Assembly (NCBI RefSeq): GCF_001552355.1
Contig: NZ_BCRA01000010.1
Location: 39,297-103,296, forward strand
DNA: 64,000 nt
Reading direction: 5' to 3'
From: Microbacterium resistens NBRC 103078
GTDB taxonomy: Bacteria; Actinomycetota; Actinomycetes; Actinomycetales; Microbacteriaceae
The notes beneath the pieces were generated by a model that did no database searches, was not told the origin of the DNA, and saw only the letters and a program-made list of their open reading frames with translations. Below are positions 26,219 to 34,941 of this stretch, piece after piece. Both the position numbers and the translations under genes were made by a program. Every line of letters starts with the position of its first letter. The stretch's first letter is position 1.

Positions 26219-27022
26219 TCAGGGCGTCTCGCCCGAGGCGCGGACGACCGAGACGCCGCGCTCCTCGATCCCGCTCGCCGTAGCGTCGCTCAGGCCGGAG
26301 TCGGTCACGATCAGGTCGAGGTCGGTCAGGTCGAACACGCGGTAGCGCCCGAACGTGCCGTACTTCGAGCTGCCTGCCACGAGGACGGCCTCCCCGGCGC
26401 TCTTGAGCGCTGCGGTCTTGGGCGCGATCTTGGACTCGGTGGGCGTGGTGACCCCGCGGCGGAGGTCCCAGGAGGACGAGGACAGGAAGGCGATGTCGAT
26501 CGAGAGCTCGTGCAGGGTCAGTGCGGCGAGGCGGCCCGTGGTCGACTGGTTGTCCCTGTCGACGCGCCCGCCGATCGCGATGACGTCGGCGCTCGGGTGG
26601 TCGAGGAACGCGGCGATGATCGCGAGATCGTTCGTGACGACCGTGAGGTCGTCGACGTGCTCGAGGTGCGGCCGCATGGCCTGGATCGTCGTCCCCGCGT
26701 CCAGGTAGACGGTCATCGACTCCGTGACGAGCGACGCGGCGTGGCGGGCCATCGCGTCCTTGGCGGCCACGTCCTGACCGGCCTTCTCGAACCGCGGCGG
26801 CTCGGCCACGATGCGGGAGGCGATCTTGGCCCCGCCCGGCGTGGCGAGCACGCGGCCGGCCTCTTCCAGCGCGGAGATGTCACGACGGATCGTCATGTGG
26901 CTGACGCCCAGCAGATCCGTCATCTGCCGGTAGCTCAGCACCCCCTCACGACGGAGGTGCTTCACGATGAGCTCGCGCCGCTGCTCGGGGATGAGCGGAG
27001 TGGTCGCGGCGGGCTTCGTCAT
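26219..27022 (-). CDS. DeoR/GlpR-family transcriptional regulator
   Basis: 267-aa repressor. N-terminal winged HTH (EGVLSYRQMTDLLGVSHMTIRRDISALEEAG), then the DeoR sensor domain with VYLDAGTTI, TVVTNDLAII and LIVTDSGLSD. Its gene lies downstream of, and on the same strand as, the tetronate-type decarboxylase and kinase genes. It probably controls that cluster in response to a phosphorylated sugar acid. Confidence 0.88.
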   Translation of the reverse strand: MTKPAATTPLIPEQRRELIVKHLRREGVLSYRQMTDLLGVSHMTIRRDISALEEAGRVLATPGGAKIASRIVAEPPRFEKAGQDVAAKDAMARHAASLVTESMTVYLDAGTTIQAMRPHLEHVDDLTVVTNDLAIIAAFLDHPSADVIAIGGRVDRDNQSTTGRLAALTLHELSIDIAFLSSSSWDLRRGVTTPTESKIAPKTAALKSAGEAVLVAGSSKYGTFGRYRVFDLTDLDLIVTDSGLSDATASGIEERGVSVVRASGETP

Positions 27023-27033
27023 GTCTGGTCAGC

Positions 27034-27690
27034 CTAGCGAACCACGGCCGGAGCGTCGGTCCAGGGCGTGCCCCAGCGCTCGGCGAGCGCCGCGACGTCC
27101 TCCGCGGGCAGGAGCCGCCGGGGGCGCCCGTCGGTCAGCAGGGTGATCCGGCACGCCTCCTCCAGCTCGATGGCCGCCTCCACGGCGGCGTCGGGGGTCG
27201 CGGCCGAGACGACCTGGCCATGGTTCGCGAGCAGTGCGCCGTGGAAGGGATGGGGGAGGGCGCGCAGCAGCTCCCCGAGCTCGGGGTCGCCGGGGGCGCG
27301 GAAGGGGATGAGGGGGCACTGCCCGACGCGCATCACGAAGTACGGGGTCAGCGGGGGCACCGCACTCGTCGTCGACCACGGCTCGAGGCAGCTGGCCGCC
27401 ACCGCGTAGGGCGAGTGCAGATGGACCACGGCCCGGTGGTGCGGGTTCTTCGCGTAGAGGGCGAGGTGCAGGGCGAGCTCCTTCGACGGCGTCGCGCCAC
27501 GGACGAACTCGCCGTCGACGGTGACCACCGCGATGTCGTCCGCGGTGAGACGCCCGAGATCCGTCCCGGTGCCGGACATGTGGACCATCCCGTCCGAGAG
27601 GACGCTGATGTTGCCGCTGCTTCCCGGACTGACGCCCGCGGCTGCGACGCGCGCCCCCGCCCGGACGATCTCGTCAATCGTCGACGTCAT
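27034..27690 (-). CDS. Class II aldolase/adducin-family decarboxylase, OtnC-like
   Basis: 218-aa zinc enzyme. Motifs are GNISVLSDGMVHMSGTG, the metal-ligand histidines in VHLHSPYAVA, and a third histidine in LLANHGQVVSA. Adjacent to a DUF1537 kinase (17-bp gene overlap), members act as 3-oxo-tetronate-4-phosphate decarboxylases (OtnC), yielding dihydroxyacetone phosphate and CO2. This assignment comes from the neighbour pairing as much as from the sequence. A fuculose-phosphate-type aldolase is the alternative. Confidence 0.8.
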   Translation of the reverse strand: MTSTIDEIVRAGARVAAAGVSPGSSGNISVLSDGMVHMSGTGTDLGRLTADDIAVVTVDGEFVRGATPSKELALHLALYAKNPHHRAVVHLHSPYAVAASCLEPWSTTSAVPPLTPYFVMRVGQCPLIPFRAPGDPELGELLRALPHPFHGALLANHGQVVSAATPDAAVEAAIELEEACRITLLTDGRPRRLLPAEDVAALAERWGTPWTDAPAVVR

Positions 27691-28921
27691 CGATGGCCTT
27701 CCATGCGGTGGTGAACATGTCCTCGGTGCCGAAGTTCCCGGACTTCAGCGCGATCGTCAGGGGCCCGCCCGGCGCGTCCGCGGTGCTCCAGCACACCCCG
27801 GGCGCGATGCGCGGGCCGATGTGCAGTCGCGCGACGCCCAGGCCCCGGAGCACGGAACCCGAGGTCTCGCCGCCGGCGACGATCACCTGGGTCACGCCGA
27901 GCGCCGCGACGGCCCGGGACACGAGCGCGGACAGAAGGTCCTCGATGCCGGCCGCCACGGTGTTCCCGTCCGCTCCTCGCCGGACGTCGTCCGGCGTGCC
28001 CACGGTGTAGACGAGCGGGATGGCGTCGGCGTCCTGTTCGCGGATCCAGGCGAGCGTCTCGGCGAGGACCCGTGCCGGTTCGGAGGCGACCTCCTCGACG
28101 TCGAGCTTCCGCGACGGGAGCGTCGCCGCCGCGTGCGCGATCTGCGCGCGCGTCCGGGACGAGGCGCTACCGCACACGATCAGCCGTCGCCCCGGCACGG
28201 CGGTGAAGGCGTCGTGGAGGTCGGGATGCGGGCCGGTCATGCCGAGGGCGAGGCCCGCGCCGCCGCTGATCAGTCGCCAGCCGGACACGGCGGTGGCGAT
28301 GGACTGAAGGTCGGCGTCGGACACCGCGTCGACGACGGCGTACCCCGCCGGTGCGGTGTCCAAGGCCTCCCGCAGCGGGAGCGGCCCCGCCTGGACGACG
28401 GGCAGCGGCACTTCATGGATGTCCCGGGTCGTCTGCGGCGCGAGGAGGTCGCGGATGCGTGACTGCGTCATGGGGGTGAGCGGATGATGACGCATCGGCG
28501 AGTTCTCGAGCAGGTCGTCTCCGACGAAGAGATGCCCGCGGTACACCGTGCGGCCGTTGTCCGGGAACGAGGGGACGACCACCGTGCGCTCCTCGGCGAG
28601 CTCCTCCATGACGGCGTCGAGGATCGGCCCGATGTTGCCCTCCGGAGTCGAGTCGAACGTCGAGCAGTACTTCACGTAGTACCGCCGCGCCCCGAGGGCC
28701 TCGAGCGCGCGGATCGCGCGCACGCTCTGCGCGACGGCGTCCGGCACGGGGGCGGTCCGGGTCTTGAGGGCGACGACGACGGCGTCCGCGTCGCCGATGG
28801 CGGCGGCGTTCAGGGCTGCGTCCTCGATGGAGACGACGGCACGGAATCCCTGCTGCCGCAGCGCCATGGCGAGATCCGTCGCGCCGGTGAAGTCGTCCGC
28901 GACAGCGCCGATGTCGATCAC
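27674..28921 (-). CDS. Four-carbon acid sugar kinase, DUF1537 (OtnK-like)
   Basis: 415-aa kinase of the DUF1537 family. The N-terminal domain opens with GAVADDFTGATDLA, and the C-terminal nucleotide-binding region has VAGGETSGSVLRGLG and LKSGNFGTEDMF. It is predicted to phosphorylate a 3-oxo-tetronate or related oxo sugar acid for the decarboxylase overlapping its 3' end. The GTG at 28921 is chosen because GAGGAGG lies four bases upstream. An ATG at 28957 would start inside the regulatory repeats. Confidence 0.85.
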   Translation of the reverse strand: MIDIGAVADDFTGATDLAMALRQQGFRAVVSIEDAALNAAAIGDADAVVVALKTRTAPVPDAVAQSVRAIRALEALGARRYYVKYCSTFDSTPEGNIGPILDAVMEELAEERTVVVPSFPDNGRTVYRGHLFVGDDLLENSPMRHHPLTPMTQSRIRDLLAPQTTRDIHEVPLPVVQAGPLPLREALDTAPAGYAVVDAVSDADLQSIATAVSGWRLISGGAGLALGMTGPHPDLHDAFTAVPGRRLIVCGSASSRTRAQIAHAAATLPSRKLDVEEVASEPARVLAETLAWIREQDADAIPLVYTVGTPDDVRRGADGNTVAAGIEDLLSALVSRAVAALGVTQVIVAGGETSGSVLRGLGVARLHIGPRIAPGVCWSTADAPGGPLTIALKSGNFGTEDMFTTAWKAIDDVDD

Positions 28922-28958
28922 GCGTCCTCCTCGGTCGTTGTGCTTCCATTTGACCACG

Positions 28959-28974
28959 TGTGAATCTATGTGAA
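28959..28974. promoter_or_regulatory. Direct repeats in the divergent sugar-acid promoter, candidate DeoR site
   Basis: TGTGAA occurs at 28959-28964 and 28969-28974, one helical turn apart, in an AT-rich block (28940-29000) between the divergent kinase and oxidoreductase genes. Confidence 0.4.
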
Positions 28975-29082
28975 CAAATTTGATAAATCTTTAGGGGTGT
29001 GTCACAGTGAGCGGGGCCCGCGGGAAATCGCCGTGGACGCCCGGACGAGCGCACGGAACGATCCGTGCAGAGGGGAACACCG

Positions 29083-30381
29083 ATGACGCGCACTCCGATC
29101 CGCGTGGCTCTCACCGGAGCTCGAGGAGGCTTCGGCCGCACCTTCCTCGCGCAGCTCCGGTCGATCGAGCGGATGACGGCGACGCAGCTCATCGACCCCG
29201 ACGTCGACGGCGTCCGCGCACTCCTCGGCGAGCTCGGAGGGCTTGCGGATGCCGAGGCGATCTCTGGCCACGCCGACATCCGCTGGGACGAGATCGACGT
29301 CCTCGTCGAGGCGAGCGGACGGGTGGAAGCGGGATACCGCTACGCCGCGGACGCGATCGCTCACGGCGTCGCGGTCGTGATGGTCAGCAAGGAGATCGAG
29401 AGCGTCGCCGGCGTCTCGCTGGCCGCCGCCGCCCGGGAACGGGGCGTCGGGTACCTCCCCGGTGACGGCGACCAGCCGGCGAACCTCCTCCGCCTGCTCT
29501 CCTGGGTGGAGCGCGTCGGGCTCCCCGTCGTCGCGCTCGGCAAGTCCGGCGAGTACGACCTGGTCTTCGACCCGGAGACCGGGGTCGTCGCGCAGCAGGA
29601 CGAGCGGATCGAGGCGCCGTCGCTCGCTCAGCACCTGACCCTCGCCGCCGACGTCCAGGCCACGCTCGACGCACGTGCCCGCGCCGTCTCGGCGCTCACC
29701 CGTGCCGCCGCTGCGGACTCCTGCGAGATGGCCGTGGTCTCCCTGTACTCGGGGGCCACCGCGGACACCGAGCGGATGCACTATCCGGTGGCCCGTCCGA
29801 GCGAGCTCGCGGACGTGTACGCGCGTCGCGGCGACGGCGGCCTGATCGGGACCGATCGCGCCGTCGACGTGTTCTCCGCACTGAGGCTCCCCGGCGAGGC
29901 CAGCTTCGCCGGCGGTGTCTTCGTCGTCGTCGAGACCGGAGACGATGAGACGTGGCGGATGCTCGCGGGCAAGGGGCACGTCGTCTCCCGTTCCGGCCGC
30001 TACGCGTGCATCTACTGGCCGTACCACTTCATGGGGGTGGAGACCCCGCTGACGATCGACGCCGTCGTACGCGGCGAGACGCCGTTCACGGCGCCGCGCC
30101 ACCACACGGTCCTCGCGGCGCGGGCCGAGGGGGCGCTCCCCGCCGGCACGGTCTTCGAGGTCCGCGGGCACCACCACGAGATCGACGGCGTCGCACCGGT
30201 GATCCGGGACGGGGGCACGGTGCGGGCCGACTCCGACGACGCGCTCGCCGCGGGCTACTACCTGCTCTCCGGCGCACGGCTGGTCCGCGACGTCGCCGCC
30301 GGGGAGCTGATCCGGCTCTCCGACCTCGACGGCGTCGCGGCGGACGTCCGTGCGGCGTACGTCGACGGGGTGCGGCGGTGA
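29083..30381 (+). CDS. NAD(P)-dependent oxidoreductase, homoserine-dehydrogenase-like (COG4091 type)
   Basis: 432-aa dehydrogenase. The N-terminal Rossmann region has VALTGARGGFGRTFLAQL, then EASGRVEAGYRYAADAIAHG and VSKEIES, resembling the NAD domain and substrate loop of homoserine dehydrogenase. The C-terminal region (YWPYHFMGVETPLTIDAVV onward) matches the extended COG4091 class, which often ends in an SAF-like domain. The ATG at 29083 follows AGAGGGG. It heads an operon with two lactonase-like hydrolases and two MFS genes, so it probably oxidises or isomerises a sugar acid rather than making homoserine. Substrate unknown. Confidence 0.7.
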   Translation: MTRTPIRVALTGARGGFGRTFLAQLRSIERMTATQLIDPDVDGVRALLGELGGLADAEAISGHADIRWDEIDVLVEASGRVEAGYRYAADAIAHGVAVVMVSKEIESVAGVSLAAAARERGVGYLPGDGDQPANLLRLLSWVERVGLPVVALGKSGEYDLVFDPETGVVAQQDERIEAPSLAQHLTLAADVQATLDARARAVSALTRAAAADSCEMAVVSLYSGATADTERMHYPVARPSELADVYARRGDGGLIGTDRAVDVFSALRLPGEASFAGGVFVVVETGDDETWRMLAGKGHVVSRSGRYACIYWPYHFMGVETPLTIDAVVRGETPFTAPRHHTVLAARAEGALPAGTVFEVRGHHHEIDGVAPVIRDGGTVRADSDDALAAGYYLLSGARLVRDVAAGELIRLSDLDGVAADVRAAYVDGVRR

Positions 30382-31382
30382 GCGTCGAGAGCGCGCAGCG
30401 GATCCGGCGCGAGCGCCTGCCCGACGGCTACCAGCTGCGCATCCTCGACGCGCACCACCACTTCTGGGACCTCGACGGCGACGGGCACTGGCCGTGGATC
30501 CAGGACGCCTACGACGAGGACTTCTTCCTCGGGGACTACACGGCGATGCGCCGGACGTTCCTCCCTGCCCAGTATCGGGCCGAGACCGCGGGATGGGACA
30601 TCATCGGGACCGTGCACTGCGAGGCCGAGCGCAGCCGCAGCGAGCAGGTCGAGGAGGACGACTTCCTGCAGACGCTGAGCACCGCGACGGACGGACGCTT
30701 CCCCGTCGCCGCGGTCGCCCACGTCGGCTTCCTGCAGCCGGATCGCGACGAGATCCTGGCCGCCCACGCGCAGCGCCCGATCGTGCGGGGCATCCGCTCC
30801 AAGCCGGTGATCTCCCGGGGGCCGGGCGAGCGCGCCGACGGGCCGGGCACCCTGCACGACCCCCGCTGGGTCGAGGGGATCGCCGCGCTGGCGCACCACG
30901 GGTTCTCGTGGGACCTGCGGGTCCCGTCCCATCACCTGTCCGAGGCGGCCGACGTGCTCTCCGACTTCCCGGATCTGGCCGTCGTCGTGAACCACTGCGG
31001 TCTGCCGCTGGACCGTTCCGACGAGGGGCTGCGGCGGTGGCGCGACGGTATGGAGCGCCTCGCCGCGCTCCCCGCCACGACCGTCAAGGTGTCCGAGCTC
31101 GGCCTGTATCCCAACCGCTGGGATCGTCCGTCGAACGAGCGCGTCGTGCGCGAGACCCTCGCGATCTTCGGCGCCGATCGATCGATGTTCGCCACGAACC
31201 TGCCGGTCGCGACCCTGACCGCCCCCGACGTCGACGAGGTCGTGGACACCGTCCTCGCCGGGGCCGCGGGACTCGACGCCCCCGCGCTCGACGCGCTGTT
31301 CCACGGCACGGCCGCGCGCGTCTACCGCATCGACCTCTCCTCCCTCCCATCCGCTCCCGTTCCCCCCGAGGACCCGTCATGA
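30378..31382 (+). CDS. Amidohydrolase-2 family hydrolase, sugar lactonase-like (1)
   Basis: 334-aa TIM-barrel hydrolase (PF04909 type). The N-terminal metal motif DAHHHFWDLDGDGHWPW is typical of L-rhamnono/fuconolactonase-like enzymes. VRGIRSKPV, VVNHCGLPLDRSD and a late FATNLPVA follow. The position usually holding the catalytic Asp (SDWP in lactonases) is Asn here. The GTG start overlaps the preceding stop (GTGA). In context it probably opens a sugar-acid lactone before dehydrogenation. A decarboxylase-type reaction is the alternative. Confidence 0.8.
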   Translation: MSVESAQRIRRERLPDGYQLRILDAHHHFWDLDGDGHWPWIQDAYDEDFFLGDYTAMRRTFLPAQYRAETAGWDIIGTVHCEAERSRSEQVEEDDFLQTLSTATDGRFPVAAVAHVGFLQPDRDEILAAHAQRPIVRGIRSKPVISRGPGERADGPGTLHDPRWVEGIAALAHHGFSWDLRVPSHHLSEAADVLSDFPDLAVVVNHCGLPLDRSDEGLRRWRDGMERLAALPATTVKVSELGLYPNRWDRPSNERVVRETLAIFGADRSMFATNLPVATLTAPDVDEVVDTVLAGAAGLDAPALDALFHGTAARVYRIDLSSLPSAPVPPEDPS

Positions 31383-32674
31383 CCACCGTCGCCGAGGGCA
31401 CCGTCGCCCGTTCCGCCCGCCCCACCAGGATCCGCTGGTGGGTGATCGCGGTGCTGTTCGTCTTCTACACGATCAACTGCATCGACCGCGCCTCCCTCTC
31501 GGTGGCGCTGCCGACGATCAGTGCCGAGTTCCTGCTCGAGCCGGCCGTGCAGGGCGTCATCCTGTCGGCGTTCTTCTGGACGTACTGCCTGTTCCAGATC
31601 CCCGGCGGAGCGGCGGCGGACCGGTTCGGACCCCGCCGGGTCATCGGCGTCGCCGCCGTGGTGTGGGGATCCTTCACCGCGCTGGCGGGTCTCGCCTGGA
31701 ACGCCGTGATGCTCGTGCTGAGCCGGCTCGGGCTCGGCGCCTTCGAGGCGCCGTACATGCCCTCTGCCAACAAGCTCGTGACGCGCTGGCTCCCCGCGCG
31801 GCACCGCTCGACCGGCGTCACCCTGATCGACTCCGGGGCTCCGCTCGGCTCGGCGTTCGGCGCGCTCGTGGTCACCGGCCTCATCGCCGCCACCGGGTCC
31901 TGGCGCTGGTCGTTCCTCATCATCGGCCTCGCCACCGTCGTGATCGGGATCGGGGTGGCGCTGTTCATCCGCAACCACCCGTCCGAGCACCCGATGGTGA
32001 ACCGTGCGGAGGACGAGCTGATCCGCTCCGGCGCCACCGAGGAGCGCCCCGCGGAGGAGCCGCCCGGGATGAGCAGGGCGACCGTCCTCTGGATGGTCGT
32101 CGGCCGGATCGGATGGGCGATGGTCTTCTGGGGTCTCGTCACCTGGGGTCCGACCTACCTCTCCCAGGCCCGCGGCCTCGATCTTGCGGCGATGGGCTTC
32201 GCCACGTTCCTGATCTTCCTGTGCGGCGCGGCGGGGGAGATCCTCAGCGGCGTCCTCGCCGACGCGCTGCAGCGCCGCATGTCGCCGAACCGTGCCTTCA
32301 AGCTCCTGTTCGGCGGCTCGGGAGCGCTGAGCCTGGTGGCGCTGGCGGCACTGCCGTTCGTCGCGGACGCGGCGACCGCCGTGACCCTCCTGTGCATCGG
32401 CGTGTTCTTCAACCTGTTCGGCGGGCTGTACTGGACGATCCCGGGGCGACTCGCGAAGCCCGAGCGGGTCGGTGTCGTCGGCGGCGTCATGAACTTCGCC
32501 GGCACGTCCGCGGGCATCGTCGTCCCGATCGTGGCGGGGCTCCTCGTGCAGTTCACGGGCGGATACACCGCGGTCCTCGTGTACCTCGCGGTCTGCGCCG
32601 CGGTGTACCTGGTCGGCTCGCTGTCGATCGACTTCGAGGGCCGGGGCGTGCGCAAGGCGGCCGCCCGTGTCTGA
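31379..32674 (+). CDS. MFS transporter, anion:cation symporter (ACS) type (1)
   Basis: 431-aa, 12-TM transporter. The N-terminus VLFVFYTINCIDRASLSVALP and ADRFGPRRVIG loop resemble the glucarate/galactonate/hexuronate (GudP/DgoT/ExuT) symporters. The ATG overlaps the hydrolase stop (ATGA). It likely imports the sugar acid or lactone handled by the neighbouring enzymes. Confidence 0.88.
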   Translation: MTTVAEGTVARSARPTRIRWWVIAVLFVFYTINCIDRASLSVALPTISAEFLLEPAVQGVILSAFFWTYCLFQIPGGAAADRFGPRRVIGVAAVVWGSFTALAGLAWNAVMLVLSRLGLGAFEAPYMPSANKLVTRWLPARHRSTGVTLIDSGAPLGSAFGALVVTGLIAATGSWRWSFLIIGLATVVIGIGVALFIRNHPSEHPMVNRAEDELIRSGATEERPAEEPPGMSRATVLWMVVGRIGWAMVFWGLVTWGPTYLSQARGLDLAAMGFATFLIFLCGAAGEILSGVLADALQRRMSPNRAFKLLFGGSGALSLVALAALPFVADAATAVTLLCIGVFFNLFGGLYWTIPGRLAKPERVGVVGGVMNFAGTSAGIVVPIVAGLLVQFTGGYTAVLVYLAVCAAVYLVGSLSIDFEGRGVRKAAARV

Positions 32675-33587
32675 GCTCTATACCGGGCCGATCATCGACG
32701 CTCACCACCACGTGTGGGATCTGGGCCTCGGCCGCCATCCGTGGCTCGCACCGGGCGCGCGCGTCGCCCACCGGTACGGCGACTACGAGGCGATCAAGCA
32801 CGACTACCTCCCGGCCGACTATCTCCGTGACATCGAGGGGACGGGCATCGTCGCCTCGGTCTACATGGAGGCCGAGTGGACGCCGGGAGACGCGCTCGGC
32901 GAGGTGGCGACGGTCGAGCGGTACCGCGAGCGCACGGGGGTGCCCGGAGCGATCGTCGCCCAGGCGTGGCTCGACGCCCCGGACGTCGACGAGCGGCTGC
33001 GCGAGCTGGCCGCCGTTCCCGCCGTGAAGGCGGTCCGGCACAAGCCGGGCGGCCCCACGACGCCGGACGAGGCGGCGAGCGGACGGAGGTCGCTGATGAG
33101 CGATCGAGCATGGCGTGCCGGGTACGCGCGTCTCGCAGAGCACGGTCTCCACTTCGACCTGCAGACGCCCTGGTGGAATCTCGCCGAGGCGAGGCGGCTG
33201 GCCGAGGACTTCCCGGACTCCACGCTCGTGATCGATCACGCCGCCGTGCTGACGGATCGCGAGCCGGAGACCCTCTCCGCATGGCGTGCGGCGCTCGAGC
33301 ACGTCGCCTCCGCCCCGAACGTCGTCGTCAAGGCCTCGGGCCTGTGCGTCGCAGGCCAGCCATGGACCGTCGAGGCGAACCGCGGTCCCGTCGAGGACCT
33401 CGTGCGCGTCTTCGGTGCAGAGCGGGTGATGTTCGCGAGCAACTTCCCCGTCGACGGCATGTTCACCGACCTGCCTGGTCTGGTCGACGGCTACCGGCGG
33501 ATCCTGTCCGCCTTCCCCCCTGACGTCCCACGCGCCGTCTTCCACGACACCGCCCGTCGCGTGTACGACCCCCTCCCTCTTCCCTGA
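32667..33587 (+). CDS. Amidohydrolase-2 family hydrolase, sugar lactonase-like (2)
   Basis: 306-aa paralogue of the hydrolase at 30378. DAHHHVWDLGLGRHPWL carries the HxH metal motif, followed by VRHKPGGP, LVIDHAAVL and FASNFPVDG (again Asn where many lactonases have Asp). The GTG start overlaps the transporter gene by eight bases. Two related hydrolases in one operon suggest two lactone or ester substrates, or sequential steps. Confidence 0.82.
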   Translation: MSELYTGPIIDAHHHVWDLGLGRHPWLAPGARVAHRYGDYEAIKHDYLPADYLRDIEGTGIVASVYMEAEWTPGDALGEVATVERYRERTGVPGAIVAQAWLDAPDVDERLRELAAVPAVKAVRHKPGGPTTPDEAASGRRSLMSDRAWRAGYARLAEHGLHFDLQTPWWNLAEARRLAEDFPDSTLVIDHAAVLTDREPETLSAWRAALEHVASAPNVVVKASGLCVAGQPWTVEANRGPVEDLVRVFGAERVMFASNFPVDGMFTDLPGLVDGYRRILSAFPPDVPRAVFHDTARRVYDPLPLP

Positions 33588-33611
33588 CCCGCTCCGCTCG
33601 AAGGAACCCCC

Positions 33612-34919
33612 ATGACCGTCAACGACGACAAGCTCTTCCGCAAGGTGATGCTGCGCGTGCTCCCGCTCGCGATGCTCGGCTTCTTCCTCTCCTATCTCGA
33701 TCGGGTGAACATCGGCTACGCCCAGGCGACGATGAGCGCCGACCTAGGGTTCTCGAACGTGGTGTACGGGCTCGGCGCGGGTCTCTTCTTCGTCGGGTAC
33801 TTCCTGTTCGAGGTCCCCTCCAACCTGATCCTCGCCAAGGTCGGCGCGCGCAAGTGGATCGCCCGGATCATGATCACGTGGGGACTCATCTCGGGCCTCA
33901 TGTTCATCGTGGACAGCGAGTGGTTGTTCTACCTCCTGCGGTTCCTGCTGGGTGTCGCGGAGGCCGGGTTCATCCCGGGCATCCTCTTCTACATGGCGCA
34001 CTGGTTCCCCGCCAGCCGTCGTGGGCGCGCCTGGGGCATCTTCTACATCGCGCTCGCCTCGTCGGGTCTGATCGGCGGCCCGGTGTCCGGGTTCATCCTC
34101 AGCGGCATGGACGGCGTGCTCGGCCACGCGGGATGGCAGTGGCTGTTCGTGATCGAGGCGATCCCCACGGTCCTGCTCGGCGTCGTGGTGCTGTTCTTCC
34201 TCCAGGAGGACCACCGCACCGTGTCGTGGCTCTCCGAGCCCGAGCGGGAGCGGCTGGGCGCCCTCCTGGCCGCCGAGCGCGTCGACGAGGCCGAGACCCC
34301 GCTGCGCGCCGTGTTCTCCAGCCGGCTGATCTGGCTGCTGACCGCGGTGTACTTCTCCTACAACTTCGCCCTCTACGGCATCAGCTTCTGGCTGCCGAAC
34401 CTCATCGGCGATCTCGGGATCACGGACGCGGTGCAGGTCGGCTTCCTCAGCGCCCTGCCGAGTCTCGCCGCGATCGTCTCGATGGTCGCCTTCGGCTACC
34501 TGTCGGACCGGGCCGGCGAGCGGCGCCGGTTCATCGCGGCGGCCTTCCTGCTGAGCGCCACCGGTTTCGCGATCTGCATCGTCGCCGGAACGGACCCGGT
34601 CTGGGGCATCGTGGGGCTCTGCCTCGCCAACGCCGGGGCGTTGTCGATCCCCGCGATCTTCTGGAGCTTCCAGACCTCGATGCTCGCGGGCACGGCCCTG
34701 GCGGGCGGCATCGCCCTCATCAACTCCACGGGGAACCTCGCCGGCTTCGCCGCCCCGTACCTGATCGGGTTCGTGAAGGACACCACGGGGGTCGCGACGA
34801 TCGCGCTGTACATCACCGGCGGGATCATGGTCGTCGGCGCGCTGCTCACCCTCACCGTCCGGCAGCACCGCGCGGTCGCTGCGGCGGCCGATCTCCCGGC
34901 GGACCTCGTCTCGCGATAG
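33612..34919 (+). CDS. MFS transporter, ACS type (2)
   Basis: 435-aa, 12-TM symporter. RVLPLAMLGFFLSYLDRVNIGYA and VPSNLILAKVGARKW are hallmarks of the ACS (phthalate/tartrate/galactonate) family. AAGGAA precedes the ATG, and it follows the second hydrolase by 24 bp. It is the probable second uptake route of the sugar-acid cluster, with specificity different from the transporter at 31379, to which it is only distantly similar. Confidence 0.88.
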   Translation: MTVNDDKLFRKVMLRVLPLAMLGFFLSYLDRVNIGYAQATMSADLGFSNVVYGLGAGLFFVGYFLFEVPSNLILAKVGARKWIARIMITWGLISGLMFIVDSEWLFYLLRFLLGVAEAGFIPGILFYMAHWFPASRRGRAWGIFYIALASSGLIGGPVSGFILSGMDGVLGHAGWQWLFVIEAIPTVLLGVVVLFFLQEDHRTVSWLSEPERERLGALLAAERVDEAETPLRAVFSSRLIWLLTAVYFSYNFALYGISFWLPNLIGDLGITDAVQVGFLSALPSLAAIVSMVAFGYLSDRAGERRRFIAAAFLLSATGFAICIVAGTDPVWGIVGLCLANAGALSIPAIFWSFQTSMLAGTALAGGIALINSTGNLAGFAAPYLIGFVKDTTGVATIALYITGGIMVVGALLTLTVRQHRAVAAAADLPADLVSR

Positions 34920-34941
34920 CGCGCGCCGATCGCGGTTGCGC

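Noticed and set aside
29083..30381. Biosynthetic homoserine dehydrogenase
   Set aside because: The C-terminal half does not look like a homoserine dehydrogenase catalytic/ACT domain, and the operon is catabolic (hydrolases, MFS transporters).
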